The notes under the pieces are model-generated. The model searched no databases. It had not been told where the DNA came from and was given only the letters and a program-made list of their open reading frames with translations. A program made the translations under genes and the position numbers. A stretch of 64,000 nt of DNA from Aquibacillus sediminis. Its GTDB lineage: Bacteria; Bacillota; Bacilli; Bacillales; Amphibacillaceae. Of the stretch, positions 27,579 through 37,732 are shown one piece after another. The stretch is taken from the NCBI RefSeq assembly GCF_005870085.1, contig NZ_SZNM01000002.1:303111-367110 (forward strand). Reading direction: 5' to 3'. The first letter of the stretch is position 1. Each line of letters begins with the position of its first letter.

Positions 27579-28059
27579 TGCCACTACATGGGTGGGATTT
27601 GAGTTTGCTCGAAAGATGAATGATCGACCGAAACAAATAAGACAACTTAAAAACGCACTACAAATTCTTGAAGCAGAAATATTATATAGTCAAGCCCCAA
27701 TTATGGAAGCTTGTGAGAACTTGGCAAAACAATTGCCAAAACCGATGTCTTTGTTTTTTAAAGGCGTTAGTGATGAATTAAGAAAAAACTCAGGTCATTT
27801 GTACGATGTTTGGAAGACAAATTTAGATCAATTTTGGCCATTTGTATCAATGGGGGCAAATGAAAAAGAAATCTTACGTCAATTTGGTAGGACATTAGGG
27901 CAACATGATTTCACTCAACAGCAGAAACATATTCACCTTGCTCTGACGCATTTAGAGCGAGAATTACAAGATGCGCAAGAATATAAATATCGTTATAGCA
28001 AAATGGCAAAAAGTTTAGGTTTTCTAACAGGATTATTGGTGATCCTGCTCTTGATCTAG
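27547..28059 (+). CDS. spoIIIAB: Stage III sporulation protein AB
   Basis: A 170-aa protein with an N-terminal membrane helix, a helical soluble domain (RQLKNALQILEAEI onward) and a C-terminal hydrophobic segment LGFLTGLLVILLLI. The GspF-like fold known for the family suits a platform role next to the SpoIIIAA ATPase. It is coupled to spoIIIAA by overlap and lies 21 bases before spoIIIAC. Confidence 0.95.
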   Translation: MKWIGALLLLSATTWVGFEFARKMNDRPKQIRQLKNALQILEAEILYSQAPIMEACENLAKQLPKPMSLFFKGVSDELRKNSGHLYDVWKTNLDQFWPFVSMGANEKEILRQFGRTLGQHDFTQQQKHIHLALTHLERELQDAQEYKYRYSKMAKSLGFLTGLLVILLLI

Positions 28060-28080
28060 AATGGAAAGGAGTAAGGTTCA

Positions 28081-28287
28081 ATGCTTAGTGATGCATCGGT
28101 TATCTTTCAAATTGCTGGTATCGGAATTATTGTTGCGATGATTCATACAATCCTCAAGCAAATGGGAAAAGAAGAATATGCTCAATTTGCGACATTGGTC
28201 GGTTTTATTATTGTATTACTGTTTGTAATTAATGGTATTTCTGATTTATTTCAAGAAATTAAATCTGTGTTTTTATTTCAGGGGTAA
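28081..28287 (+). CDS. spoIIIAC: Stage III sporulation protein AC
   Basis: A 68-aa protein that is almost all two membrane helices around a KQMGKEEYAQF loop, the standard form of SpoIIIAC. It is part of the mother-cell membrane channel and lies three bases before spoIIIAD. An AAAGGAGTAAGG site sets the start. Confidence 0.96.
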   Translation: MLSDASVIFQIAGIGIIVAMIHTILKQMGKEEYAQFATLVGFIIVLLFVINGISDLFQEIKSVFLFQG

Positions 28288-28290
28288 TAT

Positions 28291-28680
28291 ATGGAAATTA
28301 TCAATATCGCTAGTTTAGGTATCGTTGCTAGTTTGTTAGTCCTTGTTTTAAAAGAACAAAAACCTTCTTTTTCCTTTTTTATTATTTTATTAACTGGTAT
28401 TTCCATTTTCCTGTTTGTGATTCAACATATATCCGAAGTTTTTAGGTTGATTCAATATCTAGGAGAACAAGCAAACATTAATGGGATGTACATGGAAACA
28501 ATTTTACAAATCATCGGTATCGCTTATATAGCTGAGTTTGCAGCCCATATTACGAGGGATGCAGGGTTAAGTTCGGTCGCAGCAAAAATAGAACTTGCAG
28601 GAAAAGTGTTGATATTGGTTTTGGCTGTTCCGATTTTAACGGCTGTGATTGAAACCATTATAGGGTTTATCCCTGCCTAG
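28291..28680 (+). CDS. spoIIIAD: Stage III sporulation protein AD
   Basis: A 129-aa membrane protein with about four helices. The GIAYIAEFAAHITRDAG segment near residue 75 is the family's most conserved part. It shares homology with SpoIIIAC and is a channel component in the mother-cell membrane. Confidence 0.96.
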   Translation: MEIINIASLGIVASLLVLVLKEQKPSFSFFIILLTGISIFLFVIQHISEVFRLIQYLGEQANINGMYMETILQIIGIAYIAEFAAHITRDAGLSSVAAKIELAGKVLILVLAVPILTAVIETIIGFIPA

Positions 28681-28706
28681 CCTTGGAAGGGAGCAGGATG
28701 AAGTGA

Positions 28707-29888
28707 ATGAAGCAATTACTTAAAATAGTAATCATCAGTTTTGTCATGGCTGTACTAGCTTGTAGTCATTCGAACCAGATCTTAGCAGCTCCTGAATCGA
28801 CACCACCGGCAGAAACATTGCCATTGGATTCCGTATCCTTTGATGAAGTGAAAGGGTACTGGGATCAAGTAGTAGATGAATACGGTGGATATTTACCAGG
28901 TATTCAGAAATCAAGTTTCTTTGAATTTATAAAAAATCAAGAATCGTTATCACTTAAAGAATGGGTGTTAGGACTTTTAGAATTTTTATTTTATGAGTTG
29001 GTAACAAATGGAAAGTTATTAGGTACATTGATTATGCTTACGCTGTTTTGTGTGATTTTACAGACATTGCAAACAGCGTTGGAAAAGAAAACAGTAAGTA
29101 CTGTAGCCTATGCGATTGTTTACCTGGTATTAATTGTGTTAGCCCTTAATAGTTTTCAGCTAGCGGCTTCTTATGTTAATGATACGATTTCGACAATGAG
29201 TAGTTTTATGGTTGCGCTTTTGCCTTTAGTACTAGGGTTAATGGCTTCATTTGGTAGTTTAATGGCTGTTTCTTTTTTTCATCCAGTGATCGTCTTTTTA
29301 ATTCATACGAGTGTATTACTTATTTCGAAAATTGTTATTCCGCTATTTTTTCTATCGGCATTATTAAATATTGTAAGTACCTTAAATGATCAATATAAAG
29401 TGACGCAATTAGCAAATTTGTTAAGAAATGTGGGGATGGGATTATTAGGTGTATTCTTAACGATTTTCCTAGGAGTTATGTCTGTCCAAGGTGCGGCAAG
29501 TGCCATACAAGATGGTGTAGCAATGAAAACCGCCAAATTTGTAACCGGTAATTTCATTCCAGTTGTTGGTCGAATGTTTACAGATGCTACCGATACGGTG
29601 CTTAGTGCTTCATTATTATTGAAGAATGCAGTTGGTCTTGTTGGGGTGATCATCTTACTTGCACTCGTTTTATTTCCAGCAATAAAAGTGTTTGCGATTT
29701 CAGTTATTTATAAACTAACATCTGCTTTATTACAACCACTTGGTGAAGGTCCAGTCATTAAGTGTATGGATATAATTAGTAAACATATTTTATATATTTT
29801 TGCGGCCTTATTAGTCGTATCTTTTATGTTTTTTCTAGCCATTGTGATTTTAGTTGCGTCTAGTAATTTGACTTTAATGCTCAGGTAG
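28707..29888 (+). CDS. spoIIIAE: Stage III sporulation protein AE
   Basis: A 393-aa polytopic membrane protein. An N-terminal signal-like helix (1-27) is followed by a soluble DEVKGYWDQVVDEYGGYLPG region, then about eight membrane segments and the conserved GEGPVIKCMD motif near residue 345. It is the largest membrane subunit of the spoIIIA channel. The start follows a GGGAGCAGG region and the gene sits 26 bases after spoIIIAD. Confidence 0.96.
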   Translation: MKQLLKIVIISFVMAVLACSHSNQILAAPESTPPAETLPLDSVSFDEVKGYWDQVVDEYGGYLPGIQKSSFFEFIKNQESLSLKEWVLGLLEFLFYELVTNGKLLGTLIMLTLFCVILQTLQTALEKKTVSTVAYAIVYLVLIVLALNSFQLAASYVNDTISTMSSFMVALLPLVLGLMASFGSLMAVSFFHPVIVFLIHTSVLLISKIVIPLFFLSALLNIVSTLNDQYKVTQLANLLRNVGMGLLGVFLTIFLGVMSVQGAASAIQDGVAMKTAKFVTGNFIPVVGRMFTDATDTVLSASLLLKNAVGLVGVIILLALVLFPAIKVFAISVIYKLTSALLQPLGEGPVIKCMDIISKHILYIFAALLVVSFMFFLAIVILVASSNLTLMLR

Positions 29889-29901
29889 AGGAGGGAGTAT
29901 C

Positions 29902-30540
29902 ATTAACTTTTTAACAGATTGGATTACACAGGTTATCTTATTCATTTTATTAGCCATGATTATTGAGTTAATGTTACCTAACTCCTCTATGAAAAAATAC
30001 ATCAACATGGTTGTTGGTTTGTTATTAATTCTTATATTTTTACAGCCATTGTTTCATCTTTTTCAAGTGGATATAGAGGATGTGATGACACAAGCTGTAC
30101 CTAGCTTAGAAGTTGGGGAGGAACAAGAAAACATGAAAAATTTAATAGAATCGAAAAAAAATGAAATACAAGCCTCTCAAGATGCATATGTTTTAGAAGA
30201 GATGGCTGTCCAAATGAAAAATCAAGTAGAAGAGGAGTTGAATAATGACTATGGTGTAAGTGTAGTGGATTTAAACTTTCAATTTGAAGAAAAAGAACAA
30301 GTTGACCTTGAAAATTTACAAGCAATAAAGGTTCTTCTCCAACAAATCGAACTAGATCAACAAACAGATGACGACGAAGCTACAGTTGAGGAGGTTCATG
30401 CAGTTGATATCGAAATAGGGGAGCAAAACCAAACACAAGATGAACTTGCACCTAAAACCGAGAAGATAAAATCATATCTATCCGAAACATGGCAGCTTGA
30501 TGAACAGGACATTACGATTCGATGGGAGGGAAGGTTATAG
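29902..30540 (+). CDS. spoIIIAF: Stage III sporulation protein AF, probable ATT start
   Basis: A membrane-anchored channel protein of about 212 aa with two N-terminal helices and a soluble ring-forming domain. The first ATG in frame (29956) would remove the first helix. Reading back, the frame gives NFLTDWITQVILFILLA, the expected SpoIIIAF N-terminus, and reaches ATT at 29902 just after a GAGGAGGG site. No ATG, GTG or TTG lies between that site and 29956 in frame. I therefore infer an ATT (or neighbouring ATC at 29899) start. A single-base sequence error (ATG read as ATT) is the alternative. Confidence 0.82.
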   Translation: MNFLTDWITQVILFILLAMIIELMLPNSSMKKYINMVVGLLLILIFLQPLFHLFQVDIEDVMTQAVPSLEVGEEQENMKNLIESKKNEIQASQDAYVLEEMAVQMKNQVEEELNNDYGVSVVDLNFQFEEKEQVDLENLQAIKVLLQQIELDQQTDDDEATVEEVHAVDIEIGEQNQTQDELAPKTEKIKSYLSETWQLDEQDITIRWEGRL

Positions 30541-31196
30541 TGGCCAATCCATTTGATAAATTATTCTCTCATTTAAAACTAAAGACAGATGATGGAACGA
30601 AACCGACGAAAATGGGTTATATACTTATTGTTGCCTTAATTGGATTGTTAATTTTAATCGTCAGCAACATGTTCCAGTCAGACTCAGGAGGGGAGGAGAC
30701 ATCCCCGTTGTCAACAAATGATAATCTGTCAACGAACGACCAAGAAACAATCTTGAAGGACAAACAAGAAGATAAAAGTACCATGGTAAAGGATTTAGAA
30801 GAAAGTTATGAAAAGGATTTAACTACTTTACTTGAACAAATTCAAGGTGTAGCAGACGTAGAGGTGATGGTCAATCTAGAATCTACGAAACAAAAAGTAT
30901 ATGAAAAAGATCTAGTTCTTGGCACTCAAAAAACAGAAGAGATAGATCAAAATGGTGGTGAACGTTATGTAGAAGATGTAACGGAAGAACAACAAGTTGT
31001 CATTGTTAGGCAAGGGGATCAAGAAGTACCACTCATTGTACAAACCAATAAGCCTGAGGTGCGAGGGGTATTAGTGGTAGCTCAAGGTGTAGACCATATG
31101 GAAATAAAGCAGTGGGTGGTTGAATCAGTATCAAGAGTTCTTGATGTCCCATCTCATAGAATTTCAGTTATGCCAAAAAATAATAGGGAGGAATAG
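30540..31196 (+). CDS. spoIIIAG: Stage III sporulation protein AG
   Basis: A 218-aa protein with one N-terminal membrane helix (about residues 27-44) and an intermembrane ring-building domain. The segment LLEQIQGVADVEVMVNLEST is typical. The GTG at 30540, nine bases after GGAGGG and overlapping the spoIIIAF stop, is preferred over the ATG at 30522, which precedes that site. It forms the large ring in the intermembrane space. Confidence 0.93.
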   Translation: MANPFDKLFSHLKLKTDDGTKPTKMGYILIVALIGLLILIVSNMFQSDSGGEETSPLSTNDNLSTNDQETILKDKQEDKSTMVKDLEESYEKDLTTLLEQIQGVADVEVMVNLESTKQKVYEKDLVLGTQKTEEIDQNGGERYVEDVTEEQQVVIVRQGDQEVPLIVQTNKPEVRGVLVVAQGVDHMEIKQWVVESVSRVLDVPSHRISVMPKNNREE

Positions 31197-31198
31197 GA

Positions 31199-31813
31199 AT
31201 GTTGAAAAAACAAACAGTTTGGTTACTTACCATGTTAAGTCTGATGATTGTATTGAGTGTGTATTACATGATGTCTCCAAATGGTGGTGACTTTGCGTAT
31301 CTTAATGAGGATGTAGAAAATAGTGATCAAACGGTTGAAGTGGAAGAACAAGAAGATCTAGATCAGCCAATTGATGAGGAAGAGTCTGATGGTACATTAG
31401 GTTTGGACGAAGAGGTTGAAGAAGTAACCGCAACATCATCAATGTCTTCAGATGAATTGTTTGCAGCGATTCGTTTAGAACGAGAAGATGAAAGAAGTAA
31501 ATTGGAAGATAAGTTGGATGACATTATGGCTTCCAGTACTGCAAGTACCGAAGAAAAAGATGAAGCTTACCAAGAAATGAAGGAAATTGAAAGTACAAAA
31601 ACAAAAGAATATATCGTGGAACAAACGTTAAAATCCGAAAATGGTTATCCAGATGCACTTGTTCGTGCTGAAGGGGAAGATGTCGTGGTAACTGTTAAGA
31701 CAGAGGAAGAATTGACTCGCTCCGAAGCAAATAATATATTAAAAACGACAAGTGATGAATTTGGTGAGGTAACGATTGAAGTTCGATATGATCAAATAGA
31801 AACAGGTCAATAA
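31199..31813 (+). CDS. spoIIIAH: Stage III sporulation protein AH
   Basis: A 204-aa protein with an N-terminal membrane helix (about 7-26), a Glu/Asp-rich linker and a C-terminal EscJ/PrgK-like domain, with LEREDERSKLEDKLDDIM leading in. It binds SpoIIQ from the forespore, zipping the two membranes. It starts two bases after spoIIIAG. A terminator follows and ends the operon. Confidence 0.95.
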   Translation: MLKKQTVWLLTMLSLMIVLSVYYMMSPNGGDFAYLNEDVENSDQTVEVEEQEDLDQPIDEEESDGTLGLDEEVEEVTATSSMSSDELFAAIRLEREDERSKLEDKLDDIMASSTASTEEKDEAYQEMKEIESTKTKEYIVEQTLKSENGYPDALVRAEGEDVVVTVKTEEELTRSEANNILKTTSDEFGEVTIEVRYDQIETGQ

Positions 31814-31824
31814 TTCAAATAAAA

Positions 31825-31869
31825 AAAACTGACCCTTAAGGTTTATCCACCTTTAGAGTCAGTTTTTTA
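31825..31869 (+). terminator. Terminator of the spoIIIA operon
   Basis: An imperfect AAAACTGAC stem and its complement, with an inner AAGG/CCTT pair, ends in TTTTTT. Confidence 0.85.
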
Positions 31870-32060
31870 ATTCTTAGTCGGAAGGGTAGGGAGCTTACTT
31901 GTGTTTTTTTTAAAATTAGTTGAGAATGGAATAGTAGGGAGAAAAAGAAGTTGGAACAATTTCGAGATCATAGTTGCAGTTTTCTTTTCCTTTTCGTAAA
32001 ATGTTAAAAGGAGTTATTAGTACCTGTTATCAATTCTAGTCTAAGAGGGGTGCAAAAGTA

Positions 32061-32540
32061 ATGTTAAAAATACAAGAAATACATGAATTAATTGAGAAAA
32101 TCGATGAATCATCCATTGATGAATTTTCATACGAAACCAATGGAACAAAAATAGCAATAAAAAAACAAAAAGGTGAAACGGTGACGACGCAAGCACCAGT
32201 TCAAGTGGCCCAACATCCAGTGGTTCAACAAGAGCCAGTTGCCAAACAATCGGAATCACCAGCGGTCGAACAAAATCAATCTGTTCAACAAGAAGCAGAT
32301 TATGATCATGAGGTTGTTTCACCAATGGTTGGGACTTTTTATAGTGCTCCTTCACCTGACAAGGAAGACTATGTTCATGTAGGTGATAAAGTAACTACAG
32401 ATACAGTTGTATGCATCGTAGAAGCGATGAAATTATTTAATGAGATTGAAGCAGATGTGAGCGGAGAAATCGTAGAAATATTAGTGGAAAATGGTGAACT
32501 TGTGGAATATGGTCAACCATTATTTAGAGTGAAAGCATAG
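32061..32540 (+). CDS. accB: Biotin carboxyl carrier protein of acetyl-CoA carboxylase
   Basis: A 159-aa carrier. A short N-terminal helix region (1-40) precedes a Pro/Gln/Ala-rich flexible linker, then the biotinyl domain with the EAMKLFNEI motif whose lysine carries biotin (near residue 125). It moves CO2 between AccC and the transferase AccAD in malonyl-CoA synthesis. It lies 15 bases before accC. Confidence 0.97.
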   Translation: MLKIQEIHELIEKIDESSIDEFSYETNGTKIAIKKQKGETVTTQAPVQVAQHPVVQQEPVAKQSESPAVEQNQSVQQEADYDHEVVSPMVGTFYSAPSPDKEDYVHVGDKVTTDTVVCIVEAMKLFNEIEADVSGEIVEILVENGELVEYGQPLFRVKA

Positions 32541-32555
32541 TAAGGGGATGACATT

Positions 32556-33911
32556 GTGATACATAAACTCTTAATAGCTAACCGAGGAGAAATTGCCGTT
32601 CGAATTATTCGTGCATGTAAAGAATTAGAAATCGAAACGGTTGCAGTATACTCAGAAGCAGATAAAGATGCCTTACATGTTCAACTAGCGGATGAAGCAT
32701 ATTGTATTGGTCCAACTGCTAGTAAGGACAGTTACTTGAATTTCACTAATATCATGAGTGTTGCTACACTAACAGAAGTGGATGCGATCCATCCAGGATA
32801 TGGTTTTCTATCAGAAAATGCTGATTTTGCTGAGATCTGTAAAGCATGTAATATTACGTTTGTTGGTCCTAGCTCTTATGCGATTCAGAAGATGGGAACT
32901 AAAGATGTTGCTAGGGAAACGATGAAGCAAGCAGGAGTTCCAATTGTACCTGGTTCAGATGGGATTATTGAAGATGAAGAAGAAGGCTTACAAATTGCGG
33001 AGGCAATCGGCTATCCAGTGATTATTAAAGCAACTGCTGGTGGCGGTGGAAAAGGAATTAGAGTAGCAAGAACCCCAGAAGAATTAGTGAAAGGAATTCA
33101 AGTAACACAAAATGAAGCAGAGACAGCATTCGGCAATCCTGGCGTTTACTTGGAAAAGTATATTGAAGATTTTCGTCACGTTGAAATTCAAGTGCTCGCA
33201 GATAACCATGGGAATGTCATTCATTTAGGTGAACGTGATTGTACCGTTCAGCGCCGATTACAAAAGTTAATCGAAGAAACGCCTTCACCAGCGGTAACAC
33301 CAGAAATAAGAGCGCAAATGGGCGATGCGGCAGTAAAGGCAGCTGCAGCAGTAGAGTATTCCGGAGCTGGTACAATTGAGTTCATTTTTGATAAAAAGGA
33401 CCAATCTTTTTATTTCATGGAAATGAATACAAGAATCCAAGTAGAGCATCCTGTAACAGAAATGGTGACGGGGATCGACTTGATAAAAGAACAAATAAAC
33501 ATTGCCAATGATGATATCTTGTCGTTTACACAGGAAGATATTGAATTTAATGGACATGCAATTGAATGCCGAATTAATGCTGAAAATCCATATAAGGACT
33601 TCATGCCTTCACCGGGCGAAATTACGATGTACCTACCACCTGGTGGCCTAGGGGTAAGGGTTGATTCTGGTGCCTACCCAGGTTACAAAATTCCACCGTA
33701 TTATGATTCAATGATTGCCAAACTAATTACGTATGGAGCAACAAGAGAAGATGCGATCAACCGAATGAAACGTGCTTTAGGGGAGTTTGTCATTGAAGGT
33801 GTTTCAACAACAATACCATTCCATGAAGAGATGATGAGACACGAGGTGTTTAAAGACGGGGATTTTAATACTAAATTTTTAGAGAAATACAGTGTATTAA
33901 ATCACGAGTAA
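32556..33911 (+). CDS. accC: Biotin carboxylase subunit of acetyl-CoA carboxylase
   Basis: A 451-aa ATP-grasp enzyme that carboxylates biotin on AccB. Motifs are the N-terminal [15 protein letters not shown], the Gly-rich ATP loop [12 protein letters not shown] near residue 163, and [16 protein letters not shown] near 286, which holds catalytic Glu and Arg residues. The start is a GTG after AAGGGGATG. The accBC pair lies in the usual place between spoIIIAH and yqhY. Confidence 0.97.
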   Translation: MIHKLLIANRGEIAVRIIRACKELEIETVAVYSEADKDALHVQLADEAYCIGPTASKDSYLNFTNIMSVATLTEVDAIHPGYGFLSENADFAEICKACNITFVGPSSYAIQKMGTKDVARETMKQAGVPIVPGSDGIIEDEEEGLQIAEAIGYPVIIKATAGGGGKGIRVARTPEELVKGIQVTQNEAETAFGNPGVYLEKYIEDFRHVEIQVLADNHGNVIHLGERDCTVQRRLQKLIEETPSPAVTPEIRAQMGDAAVKAAAAVEYSGAGTIEFIFDKKDQSFYFMEMNTRIQVEHPVTEMVTGIDLIKEQINIANDDILSFTQEDIEFNGHAIECRINAENPYKDFMPSPGEITMYLPPGGLGVRVDSGAYPGYKIPPYYDSMIAKLITYGATREDAINRMKRALGEFVIEGVSTTIPFHEEMMRHEVFKDGDFNTKFLEKYSVLNHE

Positions 33912-34001
33912 TACATCGTTTCATAAAAGTTGAACTAGTCTTATACTTTTAACAAAGAATATATTAAAATTTATGTAAGTAAATAAAAGGAGTGAACATA
34001 C

Positions 34002-34403
34002 GTGGCTGATAACTCAATATTAAACGTGAGTGAAGACTCCAACCTAGGAACTGTCGAAATAGCTCCTGAAGTAATTGAAGTTATAGCAGGTATTGCAACA
34101 ACAGAAATTGTTGGTGTATCATCGATGCGTGGAAATTTTGCGACAGGTGTTGTAGAACGATTTGGCAAGAAGTCCCACGGAAAAGGGATTAAAGTAGAAT
34201 TGACTGAAAACGGTGTGCTAATTGATGTTTATGTTGTCCTAGACTATGGTACAACAATTCCTGAAGTAGCCCAAAAAATTCAAACAAACATTCGTCAAGC
34301 ATTGAAAAATATGACTGCACTTGAAATTGATGAAATCAATATTCATGTAGTTGGCGTTCAAATGGAACAACAAAAAGAAGAACAGGGCGACGACCAAGAA
34401 TAA
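34002..34403 (+). CDS. yqhY: Asp23/Gls24 family protein YqhY
   Basis: A 133-aa Asp23/DUF322 protein with GTVEIAPEVIEVIAGIATTEIVGV, then the conserved GIKVELTENGVLIDVYVVLDYG segment. It starts at GTG after AAAGGAGTG. Family members sit near the membrane and YqhY in B. subtilis is linked to control of acetyl-CoA carboxylase; its place right after accBC is consistent with that. A strong terminator follows. Confidence 0.93.
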   Translation: MADNSILNVSEDSNLGTVEIAPEVIEVIAGIATTEIVGVSSMRGNFATGVVERFGKKSHGKGIKVELTENGVLIDVYVVLDYGTTIPEVAQKIQTNIRQALKNMTALEIDEINIHVVGVQMEQQKEEQGDDQE

Positions 34404-34409
34404 AAACGA

Positions 34410-34457
34410 AAAAGGCCCAAGAGAGATAAAATTTGTCTCTTATTAGGGCCTTTTTTG
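34410..34457 (+). terminator. Terminator after yqhY
   Basis: An AAAAAGGCCC outer stem and AGAGA inner stem run into TTTTTT. Confidence 0.9.
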
Positions 34458-34489
34458 TATTTGGTGCAAAAAAATATAATTTAATGTAG

Positions 34490-34925
34490 TTATTGCGTAG
34501 TTGCTGCATACTGTGCGGTAACCTATTAGTAAAGAGATGCAAAGAAATGCGAAATTGTGAGCAAAGAGCGCAACGGCGTAAGAAAAGGTTCTAAACATAC
34601 GCGGTTTAGGGAACAAGAGCATGACGGCGTAAGAAAAAATAAGTGCAAGTTCTTCGGCATCATTGTACTACCCTTTTTAGAGTTATTGCGTATAATATAG
34701 CTTCTATGCAGTAAATAATTATTATTGAACAAAGGCGCAAGTGCCCGGTTAGCGACGTCAAAGGAAACACGATGAACGTAAGTGAATCGAAGTTGACTTT
34801 TACAAAGAATGTTCGACGTTGTCACGTCCTGTGACAACGTCGAACTGACCTACAACCTCGAAAAAGAAAATCGCTTTTTCTTCGTGCGAAGTTTCGCTAC
34901 AGCTTTAGCGCTTCGCGGACGTGGC
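34490..34925. repeat. Composite intergenic repeat region, family C
   Basis: It contains two near-direct repeats with GACGGCGTAAGAAAA/AACGGCGTAAGAAAA cores (34572 and 34629), a GGCGCAAGTGCCCGGTTAGCG block at 34733, a perfect 15-bp hairpin at 34811-34845, and a hairpin of CGAAAAAG/CTTTTTCTTCG type after it. The block is more GC-rich than the flanks and holds no believable gene. It sits in the 710-base gap between yqhY and nusB. Confidence 0.75.
34811..34845. other. Perfect 15-bp hairpin inside repeat C
   Basis: GTTCGACGTTGTCAC and its exact complement flank a five-base loop. No T tract follows directly on either strand, so it does not look like a simple terminator. Confidence 0.9.
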
Positions 34926-35114
34926 TTACACTGCAATTACAATTTTATATTTCCTGACAATAAAAAAGCATAATGTCTGTAAGGTTAAGTTTTTCTTATG
35001 TTAGCAAAATAAATGGGTAACACTAATAATACAAAATTATTAATCATTGATAGATTTGAATGGTCGAACATGATATGATTTGTAGTAGATATAAGTAGAA
35101 GGAGTATGTGAATA

Positions 35115-35495
35115 ATGAAACGCAGAGCAGCTAGAGAAAAAGCCTTTCAAATCCTTTTTCAAATGGATATAAACGAGATTGAGCCCGCTCAAGCAATAGA
35201 ACATGTCGTTGAAGAAGAAGAGGTGGATTCATTTTTAGAATTACTTGTACACGGGGTGACGGAACATCAACAAGCAATTGATACAAAAATTTCCGATCAT
35301 TTGGAAAATTGGACACTAGATCGACTTGCTTCAGTTGAAAAAGTATTATTACGGATTGCAACTTACGAAATGTTTTATGGTGCAGAGACACCACAGGGCG
35401 TTGCTATTAATGAAGCGGTTGAATTAGCGAACCGATATGGGGATGACAATTCAGGTAAGTTTATTAATGGTGTCCTATCGAAAATGATCAAATAG
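35115..35495 (+). CDS. nusB: Transcription antitermination protein NusB
   Basis: A 126-aa helical RNA-binding factor for rRNA antitermination. It has the MKRRAAREKAFQILFQMD start, LASVEKVLLRIATYEM and the family C-terminus with AINEAVELANRYGDDNSGKF. It is 14 bases before folD, with a GAAGGAG site. Confidence 0.96.
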   Translation: MKRRAAREKAFQILFQMDINEIEPAQAIEHVVEEEEVDSFLELLVHGVTEHQQAIDTKISDHLENWTLDRLASVEKVLLRIATYEMFYGAETPQGVAINEAVELANRYGDDNSGKFINGVLSKMIK

Positions 35496-35509
35496 AGGGA
35501 GAGATATCA

Positions 35510-36367
35510 GTGACTGGAGAAATTATTTATGGGAATGAATTAGCAGCTAACCTACGTGAAGAAATGAAACAAGAAGTGGAGCAGTTAAAACAAAAAAATA
35601 TTACACCGAGTTTAACAGTAATATTAATTGGTGATGATCCTGCTTCACAATCTTATGTTCGTGGAAAACAAAAGGCTTCAGACAAAGTTGGAGTCGATTC
35701 CGAACTAATTCTTCTTCCAGAAAGTACAACACAACAAGAACTGGTAGATCGTATAACAAAATTGAATCAAGATGAAAGCGTACATGGTATTCTCGTACAG
35801 CTACCATTACCAAATCATATCGACGAACAAGTGATCATCGAAACAATTGATCCTAATAAAGATGTCGATGGTTTTCATCCAGTTAATATTGGCAGAATGA
35901 TGACTGGTAAAGATACGTTTTATCCATGTACACCATATGGAATTATTACGATGTTAAAATCGAAAAATATCGAAATCGCTGGTAAACATGCTGTTATTGT
36001 AGGTCGTAGTAATATTGTTGGGAAACCTGTTGGACAATTGTTGCTTAACGAGAACGCGACCGTAACATACTGTCATTCAAAAACAAAGGATATGAAACAA
36101 TATACTCGTGATGCTGATATCGTGATCGTCGCTGTTGGTAAAATGCATTTTATTACAGGTGATGATATTAAAGATGGTGCTGTTGTGATTGATGTTGGTA
36201 TTAATCGGAAAGAAGACGGCAAATTAACTGGTGATGTTGAATTTGAGTCAGCACAGCAAAAAGCATCTTATATTACACCTGTTCCAAAAGGAGTCGGACC
36301 AATGACAATTACGATGTTACTACATAATACGATTAAGTCTGCAAAAAAATACCATGATATTTTATAA
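35510..36367 (+). CDS. folD: Bifunctional methylenetetrahydrofolate dehydrogenase/cyclohydrolase
   Basis: A 285-aa enzyme that interconverts 5,10-methylene-, methenyl- and 10-formyl-THF. Motifs are the SYVRGKQKASDKVG active-site lysine segment near residue 52, PLPNHIDEQ, the NADP-binding VGRSNIVGKPVGQLL and the C-terminal PVPKGVGPMT. It uses a GTG start after GAGGGAGAG. It connects functionally with gcvT, which also makes methylene-THF. Confidence 0.97.
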   Translation: MTGEIIYGNELAANLREEMKQEVEQLKQKNITPSLTVILIGDDPASQSYVRGKQKASDKVGVDSELILLPESTTQQELVDRITKLNQDESVHGILVQLPLPNHIDEQVIIETIDPNKDVDGFHPVNIGRMMTGKDTFYPCTPYGIITMLKSKNIEIAGKHAVIVGRSNIVGKPVGQLLLNENATVTYCHSKTKDMKQYTRDADIVIVAVGKMHFITGDDIKDGAVVIDVGINRKEDGKLTGDVEFESAQQKASYITPVPKGVGPMTITMLLHNTIKSAKKYHDIL

Positions 36368-36379
36368 GGTGTTCACTCT

Positions 36380-37732
36380 ATGAATGATAAATATTTAACA
36401 GTAAGTGCACTAACAAGGTATTTAAAACGAAAAATTGAGTTGGATAAACATTTACGACAAGTATGGCTAAAAGGGGAAGTGTCCAATTTTAAGCACCATA
36501 GCCGTGGTCATATGTATTTAACAATTAAAGATGATTACACTAGAATCCAAGCTGTTATGTTTGCAGGCAATAACCGCCACTTAAAGTTTAAACCTGAAAA
36601 CGGGATGAATGTTCTAATTAAAGGCGAGGTCAATATCTATGAACCACAGGGACAGTATCAATTGTATATCCAGCAAATGGAGCCGGATGGTATTGGTGCA
36701 CTTTATCTTGCGTTTGAGCAATTAAAACAGAAGCTTGCGAACGAGGGTTTATTTGATGAGCTTCATAAACAAGCGCTACCAAGTTATCCAAAACACATCG
36801 GCGTGATTACATCACCAACAGGAGCTGCTATTCGTGATATCGTAACAACGATACGCCGCAGGTATCCAATTGTAAAGTTGACAGTTATTCCAGTGCTTGT
36901 ACAAGGGGAGCAGTCGCCACAATCGATTGAGAAGGGTATTAAGCAAGCAAATGAGATGGATGATTTTGATGTACTAATCGTTGGTCGTGGTGGTGGTTCC
37001 ATTGAAGAATTGTGGAGTTTTAATGAAGAACGCGTAGCACGGGCAATTGCCGCATCACATATACCGATTATTTCTGCGGTTGGACATGAAACTGATGTGA
37101 CCATTAGCGATTTAATTGCAGATAAAAGAGCCCCAACCCCAACTGGAGCAGCAGAACTTGCTGTTCCATCACAAATTGAATTACAGGACAAGCTAAAATC
37201 CTATCGCCAAAGATTAGATCGAATTATAAAAGAGAAGACGAATAATGCTAAGGAGCGATTGGACCAATTTAAGAAATCTTATGCATTTCGTTATCCAACT
37301 ATATTGGTTCAACAAAAAGAGCAAGAACTAGATAAAAATGTAGATCGCATGGCAAAATCATTTTCAAATATTCAACAACGATTGAATCAACACTGGGAGC
37401 ACGTACACAAACGGTTAAACCAGCAACATCCAGATCGGCAACTTACTCAATATAAACAACAACTTGATCAGTTGAGGAGCCGACAAACACGTGTTTTACA
37501 GCAAGTTTTACAGACGAAAGAAAATCAATTGGAGAAAACAATCGACAAGTTAATGATCTTAAATCCACTTCATACGATGAAACGTGGTTATTCCATTTCT
37601 TATACTAAAAATGGAGAGGTTGTGCAATCTGCTCATGACGTTCAACCAGGGCAGCAAATTGCAGTTAAATTGCACGACGGCACATTGGATTGTCAAGTAT
37701 GGGGAATAGAGGAGGATAAATCAAATGAGTAA
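36380..37732 (+). CDS. xseA: Exodeoxyribonuclease VII large subunit
   Basis: A 450-aa protein with an N-terminal OB fold ([23 protein letters not shown]), a catalytic domain with [14 protein letters not shown] and [11 protein letters not shown], and [12 protein letters not shown], followed by a long coiled coil. It degrades single-stranded DNA to oligonucleotides with XseB. Its stop overlaps the xseB start by eight bases. Confidence 0.97.
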   Translation: MNDKYLTVSALTRYLKRKIELDKHLRQVWLKGEVSNFKHHSRGHMYLTIKDDYTRIQAVMFAGNNRHLKFKPENGMNVLIKGEVNIYEPQGQYQLYIQQMEPDGIGALYLAFEQLKQKLANEGLFDELHKQALPSYPKHIGVITSPTGAAIRDIVTTIRRRYPIVKLTVIPVLVQGEQSPQSIEKGIKQANEMDDFDVLIVGRGGGSIEELWSFNEERVARAIAASHIPIISAVGHETDVTISDLIADKRAPTPTGAAELAVPSQIELQDKLKSYRQRLDRIIKEKTNNAKERLDQFKKSYAFRYPTILVQQKEQELDKNVDRMAKSFSNIQQRLNQHWEHVHKRLNQQHPDRQLTQYKQQLDQLRSRQTRVLQQVLQTKENQLEKTIDKLMILNPLHTMKRGYSISYTKNGEVVQSAHDVQPGQQIAVKLHDGTLDCQVWGIEEDKSNE

